Shown piece after piece: positions 7,329 to 16,289 of a DNA stretch of 31,177 nucleotides (position 1 is the stretch's first letter; each line of letters begins with the position of its first letter). Made by a program: the position numbers and the translations under genes. The stretch comes from Pseudomonadota bacterium (GTDB lineage Bacteria; Pseudomonadota; Alphaproteobacteria; Caulobacterales; Caulobacteraceae): the NCBI GenBank assembly GCA_023412655.1, contig JAEYNH010000035.1, positions 1 through 31,177 on the forward strand, read 5' to 3'. The notes under the pieces were generated by a model. It saw only the letters and a list, made by a program, of their open reading frames with translations. It was not told the DNA's origin and ran no database searches.

Positions 7329-8272
7329 AGCGCATCCGGGTCATCCGCGGCTGGAAGCACCTGCCTGACGAGGATCGCGGCGCGGCCCTAGCCATGGGCA
7401 GCTTCGATGGGGTCCATCGGGGCCACCAGCAGGTGATCGCCCTGGCCGCTCGGGCCGCGGGCGAGCTGAAGGCGCCGTTGGGCGTCATCACCTTCGATCC
7501 GCACCCGCGGGTGTATTTCCGCCCGGACGAGCCGGCCTTCCGCCTGATGAAGACCGACCAGCAGGCCCGCGCCCTGGAGGCGCTCGGGGTCGATGTGCTC
7601 TACGTCCTGCCCATGGACGGCGAGGTGGCGGGCATGACCGACCGCGAGTTCGCGACCCAGGTGCTTCACGAGGGCCTGGGCGCCCGGCATGTGGCGGTCG
7701 GCTTCGACAACTCGTTCGGCAAGGGCCGCACCGGCAGCCCCGCCACCATGCGCGCCTATGGTGAGGAGATGGGCTTCGGGGTTTCGGTGGCCGAGCCGGT
7801 GGGCGCCGCGGAGGGGGAGAAGTTCTCGTCCACCGCCGTCCGTGAGGCCCTGAGGGACGGCCGCCCGGAGGTGGCCGCCGAGATCCTGGGCCGGCCGTTC
7901 GCCATAGAAGGCCCCGTGCAGCGCGGACGCCAGCTGGGCCGCAAACTGGGCTTTCCCACCGCCAACGTGGACCTCGGCGACTATGTGACGCCGCGCTTCG
8001 GCGTCTACGCCACCCGCACCCGCCTGCCCGACGGCCGCGAGATTCCGGGCGTCGCCAACATCGGCGTGAATCCCACGGTCGAGGGCGTCACCCGGCCCTT
8101 GCTCGAGGTCTGGCTCTTCAACTTCGACGAGGACCTCTACGACCAGGTCATCGAGACCGACCTGCTCCGCTTCCTGCGCCCGGAAGAGAAGTTCGACAGC
8201 CTGCAGGCGATGACCAAGCAGGTGATGGCGGACGCCGAGGCCGCCCGCGCCCTGCTGATGCCGGAGTTCTAG
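7325..8272 (+). CDS. ribF: Bifunctional riboflavin kinase / FAD synthetase
   Basis: RibF phosphorylates riboflavin to FMN and adenylates FMN to FAD. The 315-residue length is normal. The N-terminal nucleotidyltransferase has GSFDGVHRGHQ at residues 25-35, TFDPHPR, and KFSSTAVREAL, the expected HxGH-like and SST motifs. The C-terminal flavokinase domain begins near residue 185 and carries GRQLGRKLGFPTANV and a GVANIGVNPTV segment. The ATG at 7325 overlaps the maoC stop by four bases (ATGA). The gene stands upstream of ileS and lspA, an arrangement conserved in many proteobacteria, although here a 147-base gap separates it from ileS. Confidence 0.96.
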   Translation: MKRIRVIRGWKHLPDEDRGAALAMGSFDGVHRGHQQVIALAARAAGELKAPLGVITFDPHPRVYFRPDEPAFRLMKTDQQARALEALGVDVLYVLPMDGEVAGMTDREFATQVLHEGLGARHVAVGFDNSFGKGRTGSPATMRAYGEEMGFGVSVAEPVGAAEGEKFSSTAVREALRDGRPEVAAEILGRPFAIEGPVQRGRQLGRKLGFPTANVDLGDYVTPRFGVYATRTRLPDGREIPGVANIGVNPTVEGVTRPLLEVWLFNFDEDLYDQVIETDLLRFLRPEEKFDSLQAMTKQVMADAEAARALLMPEF

Positions 8273-8419
8273 CCTCCCCGCCTGTCCTCTGTTAGAGCCT
8301 CGCCCCATGACTTCGGGTCGGACGAGCCTGCGAATTAACCGCCCGGCGTGACGCCGCCGGACGAGCTCCAGCGCGCGCCGGGTTCACCGCACATCACCGA
8401 CACCCTGCTGGATTGAGTT

Positions 8420-11344
8420 ATGGCCGACGCCGCCGAGACCACTGGTCGCGATTACCGCGAGACCGTTTTCCTCCCCGAGACCCCGTTCCCCATGCGCGCG
8501 GGCCTGCCGCAGAAGGAGCCGCAGATCCTCGCCCGATGGGCCGAGGCCGACCTCTACAAGGCCATGCGGGCCGAGCGGCAGCGCGCCGGCGCGCCGCTGT
8601 TCGTGCTGCACGACGGCCCGCCCTACGCCAACGGCGCCATCCATATCGGCCACGCCCTGCAGAAGACCCTGAAGGACTTCGTGGTCCGCTCGCGGTTCCT
8701 GCTCGGCTACGACGTCGATTTCGTGCCCGGCTGGGACTGCCACGGCCTGCCCATCGAGTGGAAGATCGAGGAGGAGCTGCGCGCCAAGGGCCGCCGCAAG
8801 GACGAGGTCTCCAAGGCCGAGTTCCGGCAGCGTTGCCGTGAGTACGCCGCCCACTGGATCGACGTGCAGCGGGACGGCTTCAAGCGCCTGGGCGTGATCG
8901 GCGACTGGGAGAACCGGTACGCCACCATGGACTACGGCTCGGAAGCCGCCATCGTCGCCGAGTTCCACAAGTTCGTGGCCTCGGGCCAGCTGTACCGCGG
9001 CTCCAAGCCGGTGATGTGGAGCCCCGTCGAACGCACCGCCCTGGCCGACGCCGAGGTGGAGTACCACGACCATGTCAGCCCGACGATCTGGGTGAAGTTC
9101 CCGGTCACCGAGGGCAGCGACGCCGCCCGGGGTGCCTCGGTGGTCATCTGGACCACCACGCCCTGGACCATCCCCGCCAACCGGGCGATCAGCTACAATC
9201 CCGACATCGCCTACTCGGTCTATGAGGTCGAGGCGATGGAGGAAGGCCTCGAGTTCGAGCCCTGGGCCAAGCCGGGCGATCGCCTGATCGTGGCCGACAA
9301 GCTGGCCGCGGACGTCATGGCCGCCGCCAAGGTCGCCAAGCACCGCCGCGTCGAGGCCGTCGACTGCCAGGGCATGGAGTGCGAGCACCCCCTGGCCAAC
9401 CTCGACACCTACTACGGCTTCGCCGTGCCGCTGCTGGCGGGCGATCACGTCACCGACGATGCGGGCACCGGCTTCGTGCACACCGCCCCGGGTCATGGCG
9501 CCGACGACTATGCCGTCTGGCTCGCCCACGGCCACCGCGAGATCCCGGACACGGTCGATCCCGACGGCGCCTACTATCCGCAGGTGGCCCTGTTCGCGGG
9601 GCTGAAGGTGCTGGAGACCGAGGGCAAGAAGGCCGGCAAGTTCGGTCCGGCCAACGGCGCGGTCATGGAGAAGCTGATCGAGGCCGGCCGGCTGCTCGCC
9701 CGGGGACGGATGGAGCACAGCTATCCGCATTCCTGGCGCTCGAAGGCCCCGGTGATCTTCCGCAACACGCCCCAGTGGTTCATCCGCATGGACGAGCCGG
9801 TGGACACCGAGGCGCTCGGCGGCCGCACCCTTCGCGAGACGGCGCTGGAGGCCATCGAGGCCACCACCTTCTATCCGGCGGCGGGCAAGAACCGCATCCG
9901 CGCCATGGTGGAAAGCCGGCCCGACTGGCTGATCAGCCGCCAGCGGGCCTGGGGGGCGCCCCTGGCCATGTTCGTGGACAAGGAAACGGGCCAGCCACTG
10001 CACGACCCGGACGTGGACAAGCGGATCATCGACGCCATCCGCGCCGAGGGCGCCGACGCCTGGTTCAATCGCCCCGCCTCCGACTTCCTGGGATCCCACG
10101 ATCCGGACCGCTACGAGAAGGTCGAGGACATCCTCGATGTGTGGTTCGACAGCGGCTCGACGCACGCCTTCACCCTCGAGAACCGGCCGCACACCCGCTG
10201 GCCGGCCGACCTGTACCTGGAAGGCTCGGACCAGCATCGCGGCTGGTTCCAGTCCTCCCTGCTGGAAAGCTCGGGCACCCGGGGCCGCGCGCCCTACGAC
10301 AGCATCCTCACCCACGGCTTCGTCATGGACGAGAACGGGGAGAAGATGTCCAAGTCCAAGGGCAACGTGGTCGATCCCGCCAAGGTCATCGCCGACAGCG
10401 GCGCCGAGATCATCCGCCTGTGGACGGCGATGATCGACTATTCCGACGACTGCCGGATCGGCAAGACCATCCTGCAGACCACCTCAGACGCCTACCGGAA
10501 GCTGCGCAACACGGTGCGATATCTGCTGGGCGCCCTGGCGGACTACACCGCCGATGAGGCGGTGGAGCTGGAGGAGATGCCGCCGCTGGAGCGCTTCATC
10601 CTGCACCGGCTGTGGGAGCTCGACGGCCAGGTGCGGGCCGCCTACGAAGCCTATGCCTTCCAGGACGTGATCCGGCCGCTGACCGAGTTCTGCCAGAACG
10701 AGCTGTCGGCCCTGTTCTTCGACATCCGCCGCGACACCCTCTACTGCGACCGCCCCGACTCCATGACCCGCCGGGCGGCGCGCACCACCATGGATGCGGT
10801 GTTCGAACGGCTGACCGCCTGGCTCTCGCCGCTGATCCCCTTCACCATGGAAGAGGCCTGGACCACCCGCTATCCCGACGCGGGGTCCAACTGCCTGCGG
10901 CTGATCCCGCAGACGCCGGCCGAGTGGCGCAACGACGCCGAGGCCGCCCGCTGGGCCAAGGTGCAGCAGCTCACCTCGGTGGTCACCGGCGCGCTCGAAG
11001 TGGAGCGCCGCGAGAAGCGGATGGGCGCGGCCCTGGAGGCGGCGCCGCGGGTCTATGTGTCCGACCCTGACCTGCTGGCCGCCTTTGACGGCCTGGACCC
11101 TGCCGAAGTGTTCCGCACCAGCCAGGCGACCCTGCTGGAAGGCGAAGGCCCGGCAGGCGCCTTCCGCCTGGCCGAAGTCCCGGGCGTGGCCGTGGAGCCG
11201 CTGAAGGCGGAGGGTCGCAAGTGCGCCCGATCGTGGAAGATTCTTCCCGAGGTGGGCTCCGACCCGCGCTATCCCGACCTTTCTCCGCGGGACGCCGACG
11301 CCGTCGCGGCCTGGGACGCGCAGCACGGCCGAGGCGCCGCATGA
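8420..11344 (+). CDS. ileS: Isoleucyl-tRNA synthetase
   Basis: This 974-residue class I synthetase charges tRNA-Ile. HIGH is at residues 75-78 within PYANGAIHIGHAL, and KMSKS at 642-646 within GEKMSKSKGNVV. The large insert between them contains the CP1 editing domain, including a WTTTPWTIPANRA segment and GTGFVHTAPGHGADDY. The C-terminal zinc module looks degenerate: the usual KCARCW reads KCARSW, and no second CxxC pair follows, leaving about 40 residues to the end. The ribosome site before the ATG at 8420 is weak. The lspA start codon overlaps the ileS stop (ATGA). The 147-base stretch before the gene has a short GC palindrome (8344-8356) but no convincing leader-peptide or riboswitch structure. 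Confidence 0.97.
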   Translation: MADAAETTGRDYRETVFLPETPFPMRAGLPQKEPQILARWAEADLYKAMRAERQRAGAPLFVLHDGPPYANGAIHIGHALQKTLKDFVVRSRFLLGYDVDFVPGWDCHGLPIEWKIEEELRAKGRRKDEVSKAEFRQRCREYAAHWIDVQRDGFKRLGVIGDWENRYATMDYGSEAAIVAEFHKFVASGQLYRGSKPVMWSPVERTALADAEVEYHDHVSPTIWVKFPVTEGSDAARGASVVIWTTTPWTIPANRAISYNPDIAYSVYEVEAMEEGLEFEPWAKPGDRLIVADKLAADVMAAAKVAKHRRVEAVDCQGMECEHPLANLDTYYGFAVPLLAGDHVTDDAGTGFVHTAPGHGADDYAVWLAHGHREIPDTVDPDGAYYPQVALFAGLKVLETEGKKAGKFGPANGAVMEKLIEAGRLLARGRMEHSYPHSWRSKAPVIFRNTPQWFIRMDEPVDTEALGGRTLRETALEAIEATTFYPAAGKNRIRAMVESRPDWLISRQRAWGAPLAMFVDKETGQPLHDPDVDKRIIDAIRAEGADAWFNRPASDFLGSHDPDRYEKVEDILDVWFDSGSTHAFTLENRPHTRWPADLYLEGSDQHRGWFQSSLLESSGTRGRAPYDSILTHGFVMDENGEKMSKSKGNVVDPAKVIADSGAEIIRLWTAMIDYSDDCRIGKTILQTTSDAYRKLRNTVRYLLGALADYTADEAVELEEMPPLERFILHRLWELDGQVRAAYEAYAFQDVIRPLTEFCQNELSALFFDIRRDTLYCDRPDSMTRRAARTTMDAVFERLTAWLSPLIPFTMEEAWTTRYPDAGSNCLRLIPQTPAEWRNDAEAARWAKVQQLTSVVTGALEVERREKRMGAALEAAPRVYVSDPDLLAAFDGLDPAEVFRTSQATLLEGEGPAGAFRLAEVPGVAVEPLKAEGRKCARSWKILPEVGSDPRYPDLSPRDADAVAAWDAQHGRGAA

Positions 11345-11832
11345 GCCGCGTCACGCGCCAAGGGTGGGCAGCCTACGGCGTCGCCGCCGTCCTGGTGGTC
11401 GCCGACCAGATCACCAAGATGTGGGCGCTGACCCTGCCCGAGCAGGTGGCGCATCCGGTGGTCTGGCCGCTGCAGTTCACCCGCATCTGGAACAATGGCG
11501 TCAGCTTCGGCCTCTTCCAGGCCGGACACGACCTCGTGCGCTGGGGCTTTGTGGTCTTCTCGGTGGGCGTGGCGATCCTGCTGGCGCTGTGGGCGCGGCG
11601 AGTGACCCGCTGGCTCCCCGCCATGGGCCTGAGCCTGGTGATGTCAGGGGCGATCGGCAACGCCATCGACCGCGCCCGCTTCGGCGCCGTGGTCGATTTC
11701 ATCGACGTCAGCCGCATCGGCGTCTTCCCGTGGATCTTCAATATCGCAGACAGCGGCATCACCATCGGCGTGGTCCTGCTGCTGATCGACAGCCTTCGCC
11801 GCGAACCGGCTGCAAAGTCCGCGTCGGCGTGA
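11341..11832 (+). CDS. lspA: Lipoprotein signal peptidase (signal peptidase II)
   Basis: LspA cleaves the signal peptide of diacylglyceryl-modified prolipoproteins in the inner membrane. This version has 163 residues, a normal size, and four predicted membrane helices. The conserved NNGVSFGLF segment, the GAIGNAIDRARFG segment with VVDFIDV, and FNIADSGITIG carry the two catalytic aspartates. The start at 11341 overlaps the ileS stop by four bases; a longer in-frame opening exists within ileS but gives an unrelated basic N-terminus. A predicted lipoprotein gene (bamF) follows 79 bases downstream, which makes it a probable substrate encoded next door. Confidence 0.96.
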   Translation: MSRVTRQGWAAYGVAAVLVVADQITKMWALTLPEQVAHPVVWPLQFTRIWNNGVSFGLFQAGHDLVRWGFVVFSVGVAILLALWARRVTRWLPAMGLSLVMSGAIGNAIDRARFGAVVDFIDVSRIGVFPWIFNIADSGITIGVVLLLIDSLRREPAAKSASA

Positions 11833-11911
11833 CGCCGTTGGCGGATACGCCCGTTTGGTTTATTGCCTTGCGTTCGCGGCCGGGGGCGGCCCAAGGAGCT
11901 TGTTCAAGTTG

Positions 11912-12466
11912 ATGAGCGTCAACCGTGTGATCTTCGCCATCGCTGCCCTTTCGGCGGTCGGCCTGGCGGGCTGCCAGTCGACCCAGAAGGCGCTGGGCAT
12001 GTCCAAGGTGACCCCTGACGAGTTCCGCGTGGTCACCAAGGCGCCTCTGGTGGTGCCGCCCGACTATGCCCTCCGTCCGCCGGCGCCGGGCGAACCGCGC
12101 CCGCAGGAACTGCAGCCCGAGAGCGCCGCGCGCAACGCCCTCCTGGGGCAGCGGGAAGCCGAAATGCGTTCCGACGGCGAGAAGCTGCTGGTGGCCAAGG
12201 CGGGCGCCGAACGCGCCGACCCGCTGATCCGCTATGTGGTCGACGACGAGTTCGGCGATGTGGCCCACAAGGAAAAGAGCTTCGCCGACAAGGTGATGTT
12301 CTGGAAGAAGGGCGACGCCGCCGTTCCGGCTCCGGCCCCTGGCGAGGCCGTCGATGCGAACATCGACCCCAACGCCGAAGCCGAACGCCTCGCCAAGCTG
12401 ACCGGCGGCAAGCCGATCGTCATCCAGCGCGAAGGCAGCCGCCGCATCAAGCTGCCGGGTCTCTAA
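11912..12466 (+). CDS. bamF: DUF3035 lipoprotein, BamF-like outer-membrane assembly subunit
   Basis: This 184-residue protein has a lipoprotein signal peptide: a basic start, a hydrophobic stretch, then the lipobox LAGC, with the cysteine at about residue 20. The mature part begins QSTQKALG and contains TPDEFRVVTKAPLVVPPDYA, the short conserved segment that DUF3035 proteins share with the N-terminus of BamC. In Caulobacter the family member BamF is part of the beta-barrel assembly machine; that role here is transferred by family. The rest is low-complexity and polar. AAGGAG at 11893-11898 lies upstream. TTG codons at 11900 and 11909 are alternative starts, but ATG at 11912 gives a clean signal peptide. 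Confidence 0.8.
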   Translation: MSVNRVIFAIAALSAVGLAGCQSTQKALGMSKVTPDEFRVVTKAPLVVPPDYALRPPAPGEPRPQELQPESAARNALLGQREAEMRSDGEKLLVAKAGAERADPLIRYVVDDEFGDVAHKEKSFADKVMFWKKGDAAVPAPAPGEAVDANIDPNAEAERLAKLTGGKPIVIQREGSRRIKLPGL

Positions 12467-12473
12467 GCCCGCG

Positions 12474-12499
12474 CGTTCCTCCCCTTCGGGGGAGGAGCG
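12474..12499. terminator. Hairpin with UUCG tetraloop between convergent bamF and TraB-like genes
   Basis: Bases 12477-12484 (TCCTCCCC) pair perfectly with 12489-12496 around a TTCG tetraloop closed by C-G, an exceptionally stable loop. Three more pairs, one of them G-T, extend the stem to 12474-12499. It sits exactly between two converging genes. There is no T-run on either side, so it is better seen as a bidirectional 3'-end structure than a classic intrinsic terminator. Confidence 0.6.
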
Positions 12500-12500
12500 A

Positions 12501-13523
12501 TCAGCCCGAGACATCCCCGGCGGGCGTCTTCACCTCCAGGCCCTGGCCGCGCAGACGGTCCAGCACGCCGCCTTGGGCGAGCAGGGGGCGCAGCGGGACC
12601 AGGACGATGGCGTGACCCGGCCGCTGGAGCTGGGTCTTGATCGCCGCCGCGGTGTCGGCCTTCATCCGTTCGTCGAGCTGCCGCCCGCCCGGCACCATCG
12701 CCAAGCATCGCTCATAGGTGCGCTCATTCTCCAGGGCGCCGGGCACGTTCCCCGCCGCCCAGGCCCGCGCCGCGGCGAGGGTCACGCCCGGCCCCGCCTC
12801 GGCCTGCTGCAGCACCTCGTCGAAACAGATCCGCCCGACCTGCGGCGAGGTGCGGATGATGGCGCCCAGCAAGGGTCCCAGGTCATAAGCCTTCTCCACC
12901 ACCGGCACCCCCTTCTGCCGGGCGAGAAGCTCCACCAGCTTGGCGGGATCGGTGGTGGTGAGATTGGACTTCTCGCGATAGTCCGAGGCGAGTTGCACCC
13001 CCGCCGCCAGGGGATTGGACGTGGGGTAGTGCTTGGCCGGATAGCCCAGCCGTTCACGCACCGCGACGAAGCGAGCCCGGGCGGCGGGGTCCAACCGCTC
13101 CTCGAACGGCCCGCCTGACCTTAGCCTTAGCAGGTTCAGACCCGATCCCAGTAGGCCGGAAGTCTTGGCGCGGATGTTGGTGAAGGGCAGAACGACGGCG
13201 TTCGCGCCCTCCAGCCGGTGCTCGAAGATGCCTCGGTCCCATTCCATGCGCTTGGGCGCCAGCGACGGCACGCCCAGCACATAGACGGTGGTGTCGGCGT
13301 CCGAGACACGCCACCAGGCGGGGCCGGGTACGCGGCCCACCACCACCAGTTCGTCGATCAGGGCTTCATCGGGATCGAGCGGGACCTGGCCCGGCGCCAC
13401 CGCGGGCGGTTGAGCGGTCGGTTGAGCGGGCGGGGGCTGGACGGGCTGTGGCTGGGCGGCCGCGGGAACTGCGATGGCCGCTGAGGCAGCGGCGAGGCAG
13501 GCGAGACGATTGAGCGCGCGCAT
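12501..13523 (-). CDS. TraB/GumN-like exported protein lacking the family histidines
   Basis: This 340-residue protein has a signal peptide ending near AAAAQ (about residue 24) and a proline/glutamine-rich linker to about residue 50. A domain follows that resembles TraB/GumN proteins: a WWRVSDADTTVYVLG opening, then late helices and a C-terminal GGVLDRLRGQGLEV segment. Family members normally have GxxH after the first strand and a second histidine (AGH-like) near the C-terminus. Here the first reads GVPS and the second region reads LVPLRPLLAQ, so both are missing. If the assignment is right this is probably not an active metallopeptidase-like enzyme. The ATG at 13523 follows AGAGG on the minus strand and gives the signal peptide. 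The longer open frame runs antisense through mutL and is not coding. It diverges from mutL with 51 bases between. Confidence 0.75.
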   Translation of the reverse strand: MRALNRLACLAAASAAIAVPAAAQPQPVQPPPAQPTAQPPAVAPGQVPLDPDEALIDELVVVGRVPGPAWWRVSDADTTVYVLGVPSLAPKRMEWDRGIFEHRLEGANAVVLPFTNIRAKTSGLLGSGLNLLRLRSGGPFEERLDPAARARFVAVRERLGYPAKHYPTSNPLAAGVQLASDYREKSNLTTTDPAKLVELLARQKGVPVVEKAYDLGPLLGAIIRTSPQVGRICFDEVLQQAEAGPGVTLAAARAWAAGNVPGALENERTYERCLAMVPGGRQLDERMKADTAAAIKTQLQRPGHAIVLVPLRPLLAQGGVLDRLRGQGLEVKTPAGDVSG

Positions 13524-13574
13524 GGGGGACCTCTGGAATCGTACTATGTAGGATGCCCTCGGCGAAATTCTGAC

Positions 13575-15449
13575 ATGCCCATCCGCAGACTCCCGCCCGA
13601 ACTCATCAACCGCATCGCCGCCGGCGAAGTGGTGGAGCGGCCTGCCAGCGCGGTGAAGGAGCTGGTGGAGAACGCCCTGGACGCCGGGGCGGTCCGGGTC
13701 GAGGTGCAGGCGGACGGCGGCGGGCTGACCCGGATCCTGGTGGCCGACGACGGGCAGGGCCTGGGGGCGAACGAGCTTCCGGTGGCCGTCGAGCGTCACG
13801 CCACGTCCAAGCTCAATCCAGGCGATGACGGGGAATACGACCTGCTGCGCATCGCCACGCTCGGTTTCCGCGGCGAGGCCCTGCCGTCCATCGGTTCGGT
13901 GGCGCGGCTCTCCATCACCAGCCGCGCGCGCGGCCAGGCCGACGCCCACGCCATCTTCGTTGAGGGCGGCGCAGTCGGCGCGGTGTCGCCCGCCGCCTTC
14001 CCCGGCCCCCATGGCGCCCGGGTGGAGGTGCGAGACCTGTTCTACGCCACCCCGGCGCGGCTCAAGTTCATGAAGTCGGAGCGGGCCGAGGCCCTGGCCA
14101 TCACCGAGGAGCTGAAGCGGCAGGCGATGGCCCACCATGCCGTCGGCGTAGCCCTGGCTCTCGACGGTCCCCGGCCCCTGCGGCTGCCGGCGGAGAGCGA
14201 CGACGCCGAAGGCCGGCTCGCCCGCCTCGGCGCGGTGATGGGTCGCGAGTTCTCGGAAAACGCCCTGCTCATCGACCACGAGCGTGAAGGCGTGCGGCTG
14301 TCCGGCTATGCGGGCCTGCCCACCTACAACCGCGGCAACGCCGCCCACCAGTACCTGTTCGTCAACGGCCGGCCCGTGCGCGACCGGCTGCTGCAAGGGG
14401 CTTTGCGCGGCGCCTATGCCGACTTCCTGGCGCGGGACCGTCATCCCGCCTGCGCTCTCTACGTCGAGCTGGACGCCGGCCTGGTGGACGTCAATGTCCA
14501 CCCCGCCAAGGCCGAGGTCCGCTTCCGCGACCCGGGGCTGGTCCGAGGTCTGATCGTGGGCGGGCTGCGCCACGCCCTGGCCGCGGCCGGCCACCGGGCC
14601 TCCACAACCGTGTCCATGGCCGCGCTCGGGGGCTTCCGGCCGCAGAGCTTGCCGGCCCAGCCGCCAGCGGCCGGGTTCTCGGCTTGGCGCCAGGGGGGGT
14701 GGACGCCCACACCTCAGGGTTCAGCCATGGCGGCGGCGGTTCAGGCGATCCCTGGCCTCTCCGAGCTTTCCGCCCGCGCCGAGCCCGATGCCTATGGCGC
14801 GCCTCCGGAGCACGAACAGGGACACCTGGCCGAGCCCGGATCCCCCGCGCCGGTGTTCGATCCGGTGGACTATCCGTTGGGCGCGGCCCGGGCCCAGGTG
14901 CACGAGACCTATATCGTCGCCCAGACCCGGGACGGCGTGGTGATCGTCGACCAGCACGCCGCCCACGAGCGCCTCGTCTACGAACGCATGAAGGCGGAGA
15001 TGGCCGAGGGGGGCGTCGCCCGCCAGGCGCTGCTGCTGCCCGAAGTGGTGGAGCTCGATCCCGCCGAGGCGGAGCGGGTGGTGGGCCGCGCCGAGGAACT
15101 GGCCGCCCTGGGGCTGGTGGTGGAGCCGTTCGGCCCCGGCGCCGTCCTCGTCCGCGAGGTTCCGGCCCTGCTCGGGGAGACTGACGCCCAGGGGCTGGTC
15201 CGCGACATCGCCGACGACCTCGCCGAGAACGGTCAGGCCCTGGCCCTCAAGGAGCGGCTGGAGGAGGTCTGCGGCACCATGGCCTGCCACGGCTCGGTCC
15301 GGGCCGGGCGGCGGTTGAGCGCACCGGAAATGAACGCCCTGCTTCGCCAGATGGAGGCCACGCCGCATTCCGGTCAGTGCAACCACGGCCGCCCCACCTA
15401 TGTGGAGCTGAAGCTGGCCGACATCGAGCGCCTGTTCGGCCGGCGATGA
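13575..15449 (+). CDS. mutL: DNA mismatch repair protein MutL, endonuclease type
   Basis: MutL links mismatch recognition by MutS to strand incision. The 624-residue protein starts with a GHKL ATPase: the ELVENALDAG segment, DDGQG, and GFRGEALPSIGSVA within the first 110 residues. The transducer domain and a proline-rich linker (about 340-430) follow. The C-terminal domain has DQHAAHERLVYE from residue 459, which fits the DQHA-x2-E-x4-E metal motif exactly. It also has ACHGSVRAG and CNHGRPT near the end. This marks a nicking MutL of the kind found in bacteria without MutH. The ATG at 13575 gives the standard RRLPPELINRIAAGEVV start. The stop overlaps the downstream methyltransferase start (ATGA). 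Confidence 0.96.
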   Translation: MPIRRLPPELINRIAAGEVVERPASAVKELVENALDAGAVRVEVQADGGGLTRILVADDGQGLGANELPVAVERHATSKLNPGDDGEYDLLRIATLGFRGEALPSIGSVARLSITSRARGQADAHAIFVEGGAVGAVSPAAFPGPHGARVEVRDLFYATPARLKFMKSERAEALAITEELKRQAMAHHAVGVALALDGPRPLRLPAESDDAEGRLARLGAVMGREFSENALLIDHEREGVRLSGYAGLPTYNRGNAAHQYLFVNGRPVRDRLLQGALRGAYADFLARDRHPACALYVELDAGLVDVNVHPAKAEVRFRDPGLVRGLIVGGLRHALAAAGHRASTTVSMAALGGFRPQSLPAQPPAAGFSAWRQGGWTPTPQGSAMAAAVQAIPGLSELSARAEPDAYGAPPEHEQGHLAEPGSPAPVFDPVDYPLGAARAQVHETYIVAQTRDGVVIVDQHAAHERLVYERMKAEMAEGGVARQALLLPEVVELDPAEAERVVGRAEELAALGLVVEPFGPGAVLVREVPALLGETDAQGLVRDIADDLAENGQALALKERLEEVCGTMACHGSVRAGRRLSAPEMNALLRQMEATPHSGQCNHGRPTYVELKLADIERLFGRR

Positions 15450-16261
15450 ACACCCTGCAGCTGAACCTGCGTCCTGTCTCGCCGGAGCCTGCGCCGTGCA
15501 AGGTGTGCGGCGGCGCTTCGCCACTGTTCGGCGTGCTCGACTTCAACCGCTCGTGCCTGGAGGCGCAGGCGCCGCCTCTGCCGCTTGCCGGCGTGCCCGT
15601 TTACTATCGCCGTTGCGAGGCCTGCGGCCTGATCTTCACCGACGCGTTCGACGACTGGAGCCAGGCCGAGTTCGAGGCGCACGTCTACAACGACGGCTAC
15701 ATCCAGGTGGACCCGGACTACGCGGAGGCCCGGCCGGTCGGCATGGCCCAGATGATCGCGCGGATTTTCGGCGCCTCGGGGGCGACGCTCCGCGTACTGG
15801 ACTACGGCGGGGGCAACGGACGCTTCGCTGAAACCCTGCGCGGCCTGGGCTTCGCCTCCGTCACCACCTACGACCCGTTCAGCCCCGCTTTCCGGGCGCG
15901 CCCCGAGGGCCGTTTCGATCTCGTCACCTGCTTCGAGACCCTGGAGCACATGCCGGACCCGCAGGCGGGCGCTGCGGACCTGGCCTCGTTCCTCGCTGAC
16001 GAGGCGCTGCTCTGGATCGGCACCCTCCTGCAGCCGTCCGACATCCTGCGCCAGCGCATGGGCTGGTGGTACATCGGCCCGCGCAACGGCCATGTGACCC
16101 TGTTCACCCGGGCCGCCCTGTCGCATCTCTGGACCCCATTGGGCCTCAAGGCGATGTCGGCCGACGACGCCAAGCACGTCGTCTTCCGCAGCGCCCCGCC
16201 CGCCTTCGCCCGCCACATCTTCCGGCCCGAGGCGCAACCGGCGGCGCAACCGGCCGGTTAA
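15446..16261 (+). CDS. Class I SAM-dependent methyltransferase with N-terminal CxxC pairs
   Basis: This 271-residue protein has two CxxC pairs near the N-terminus (CKVC and CEAC), consistent with a small zinc-binding module like that preceding some C-methyltransferases. The Rossmann methyltransferase domain follows, with motif I VLDYGGGNGRF and the acidic VTTYDPF segment. A LVTCFETLEHMPDP segment resembles motifs seen in UbiG/Methyltransf_23-type enzymes. The substrate is unknown. The start overlaps the mutL stop (ATGA), so it is translationally coupled to mutL, but no functional link to mismatch repair is known to me. The C-terminus ends in a short alanine/proline/glutamine tail. Confidence 0.85.
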   Translation: MNTLQLNLRPVSPEPAPCKVCGGASPLFGVLDFNRSCLEAQAPPLPLAGVPVYYRRCEACGLIFTDAFDDWSQAEFEAHVYNDGYIQVDPDYAEARPVGMAQMIARIFGASGATLRVLDYGGGNGRFAETLRGLGFASVTTYDPFSPAFRARPEGRFDLVTCFETLEHMPDPQAGAADLASFLADEALLWIGTLLQPSDILRQRMGWWYIGPRNGHVTLFTRAALSHLWTPLGLKAMSADDAKHVVFRSAPPAFARHIFRPEAQPAAQPAG

Positions 16262-16289
16262 GGCCAGCGTCACCGATGCGGAGCCGACC

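Noticed and set aside
8307..8351. 14-codon open frame before ileS as a leader peptide
   Set aside because: There is no ribosome site, only one isoleucine codon and no attenuator hairpin with a T-run; T-box or leader control of ileS is not supported.
8319..8366. Repeated CGGACGAGC (8319 and 8358) and GC palindrome 8344-8356 before ileS
   Set aside because: Nine-base repeats and short GC palindromes are expected by chance at this base composition; no promoter geometry fits.
8384..10315. Long minus-strand open frame opposite ileS
   Set aside because: It is an antisense shadow of a certain gene, caused by GC-rich third positions; it has no recognisable domain or ribosome site.
13524..14594. Extension of the TraB-like frame far upstream across mutL
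   Set aside because: The extra N-terminus is antisense to mutL, and the ATG at 13523 has a ribosome site and a signal peptide.
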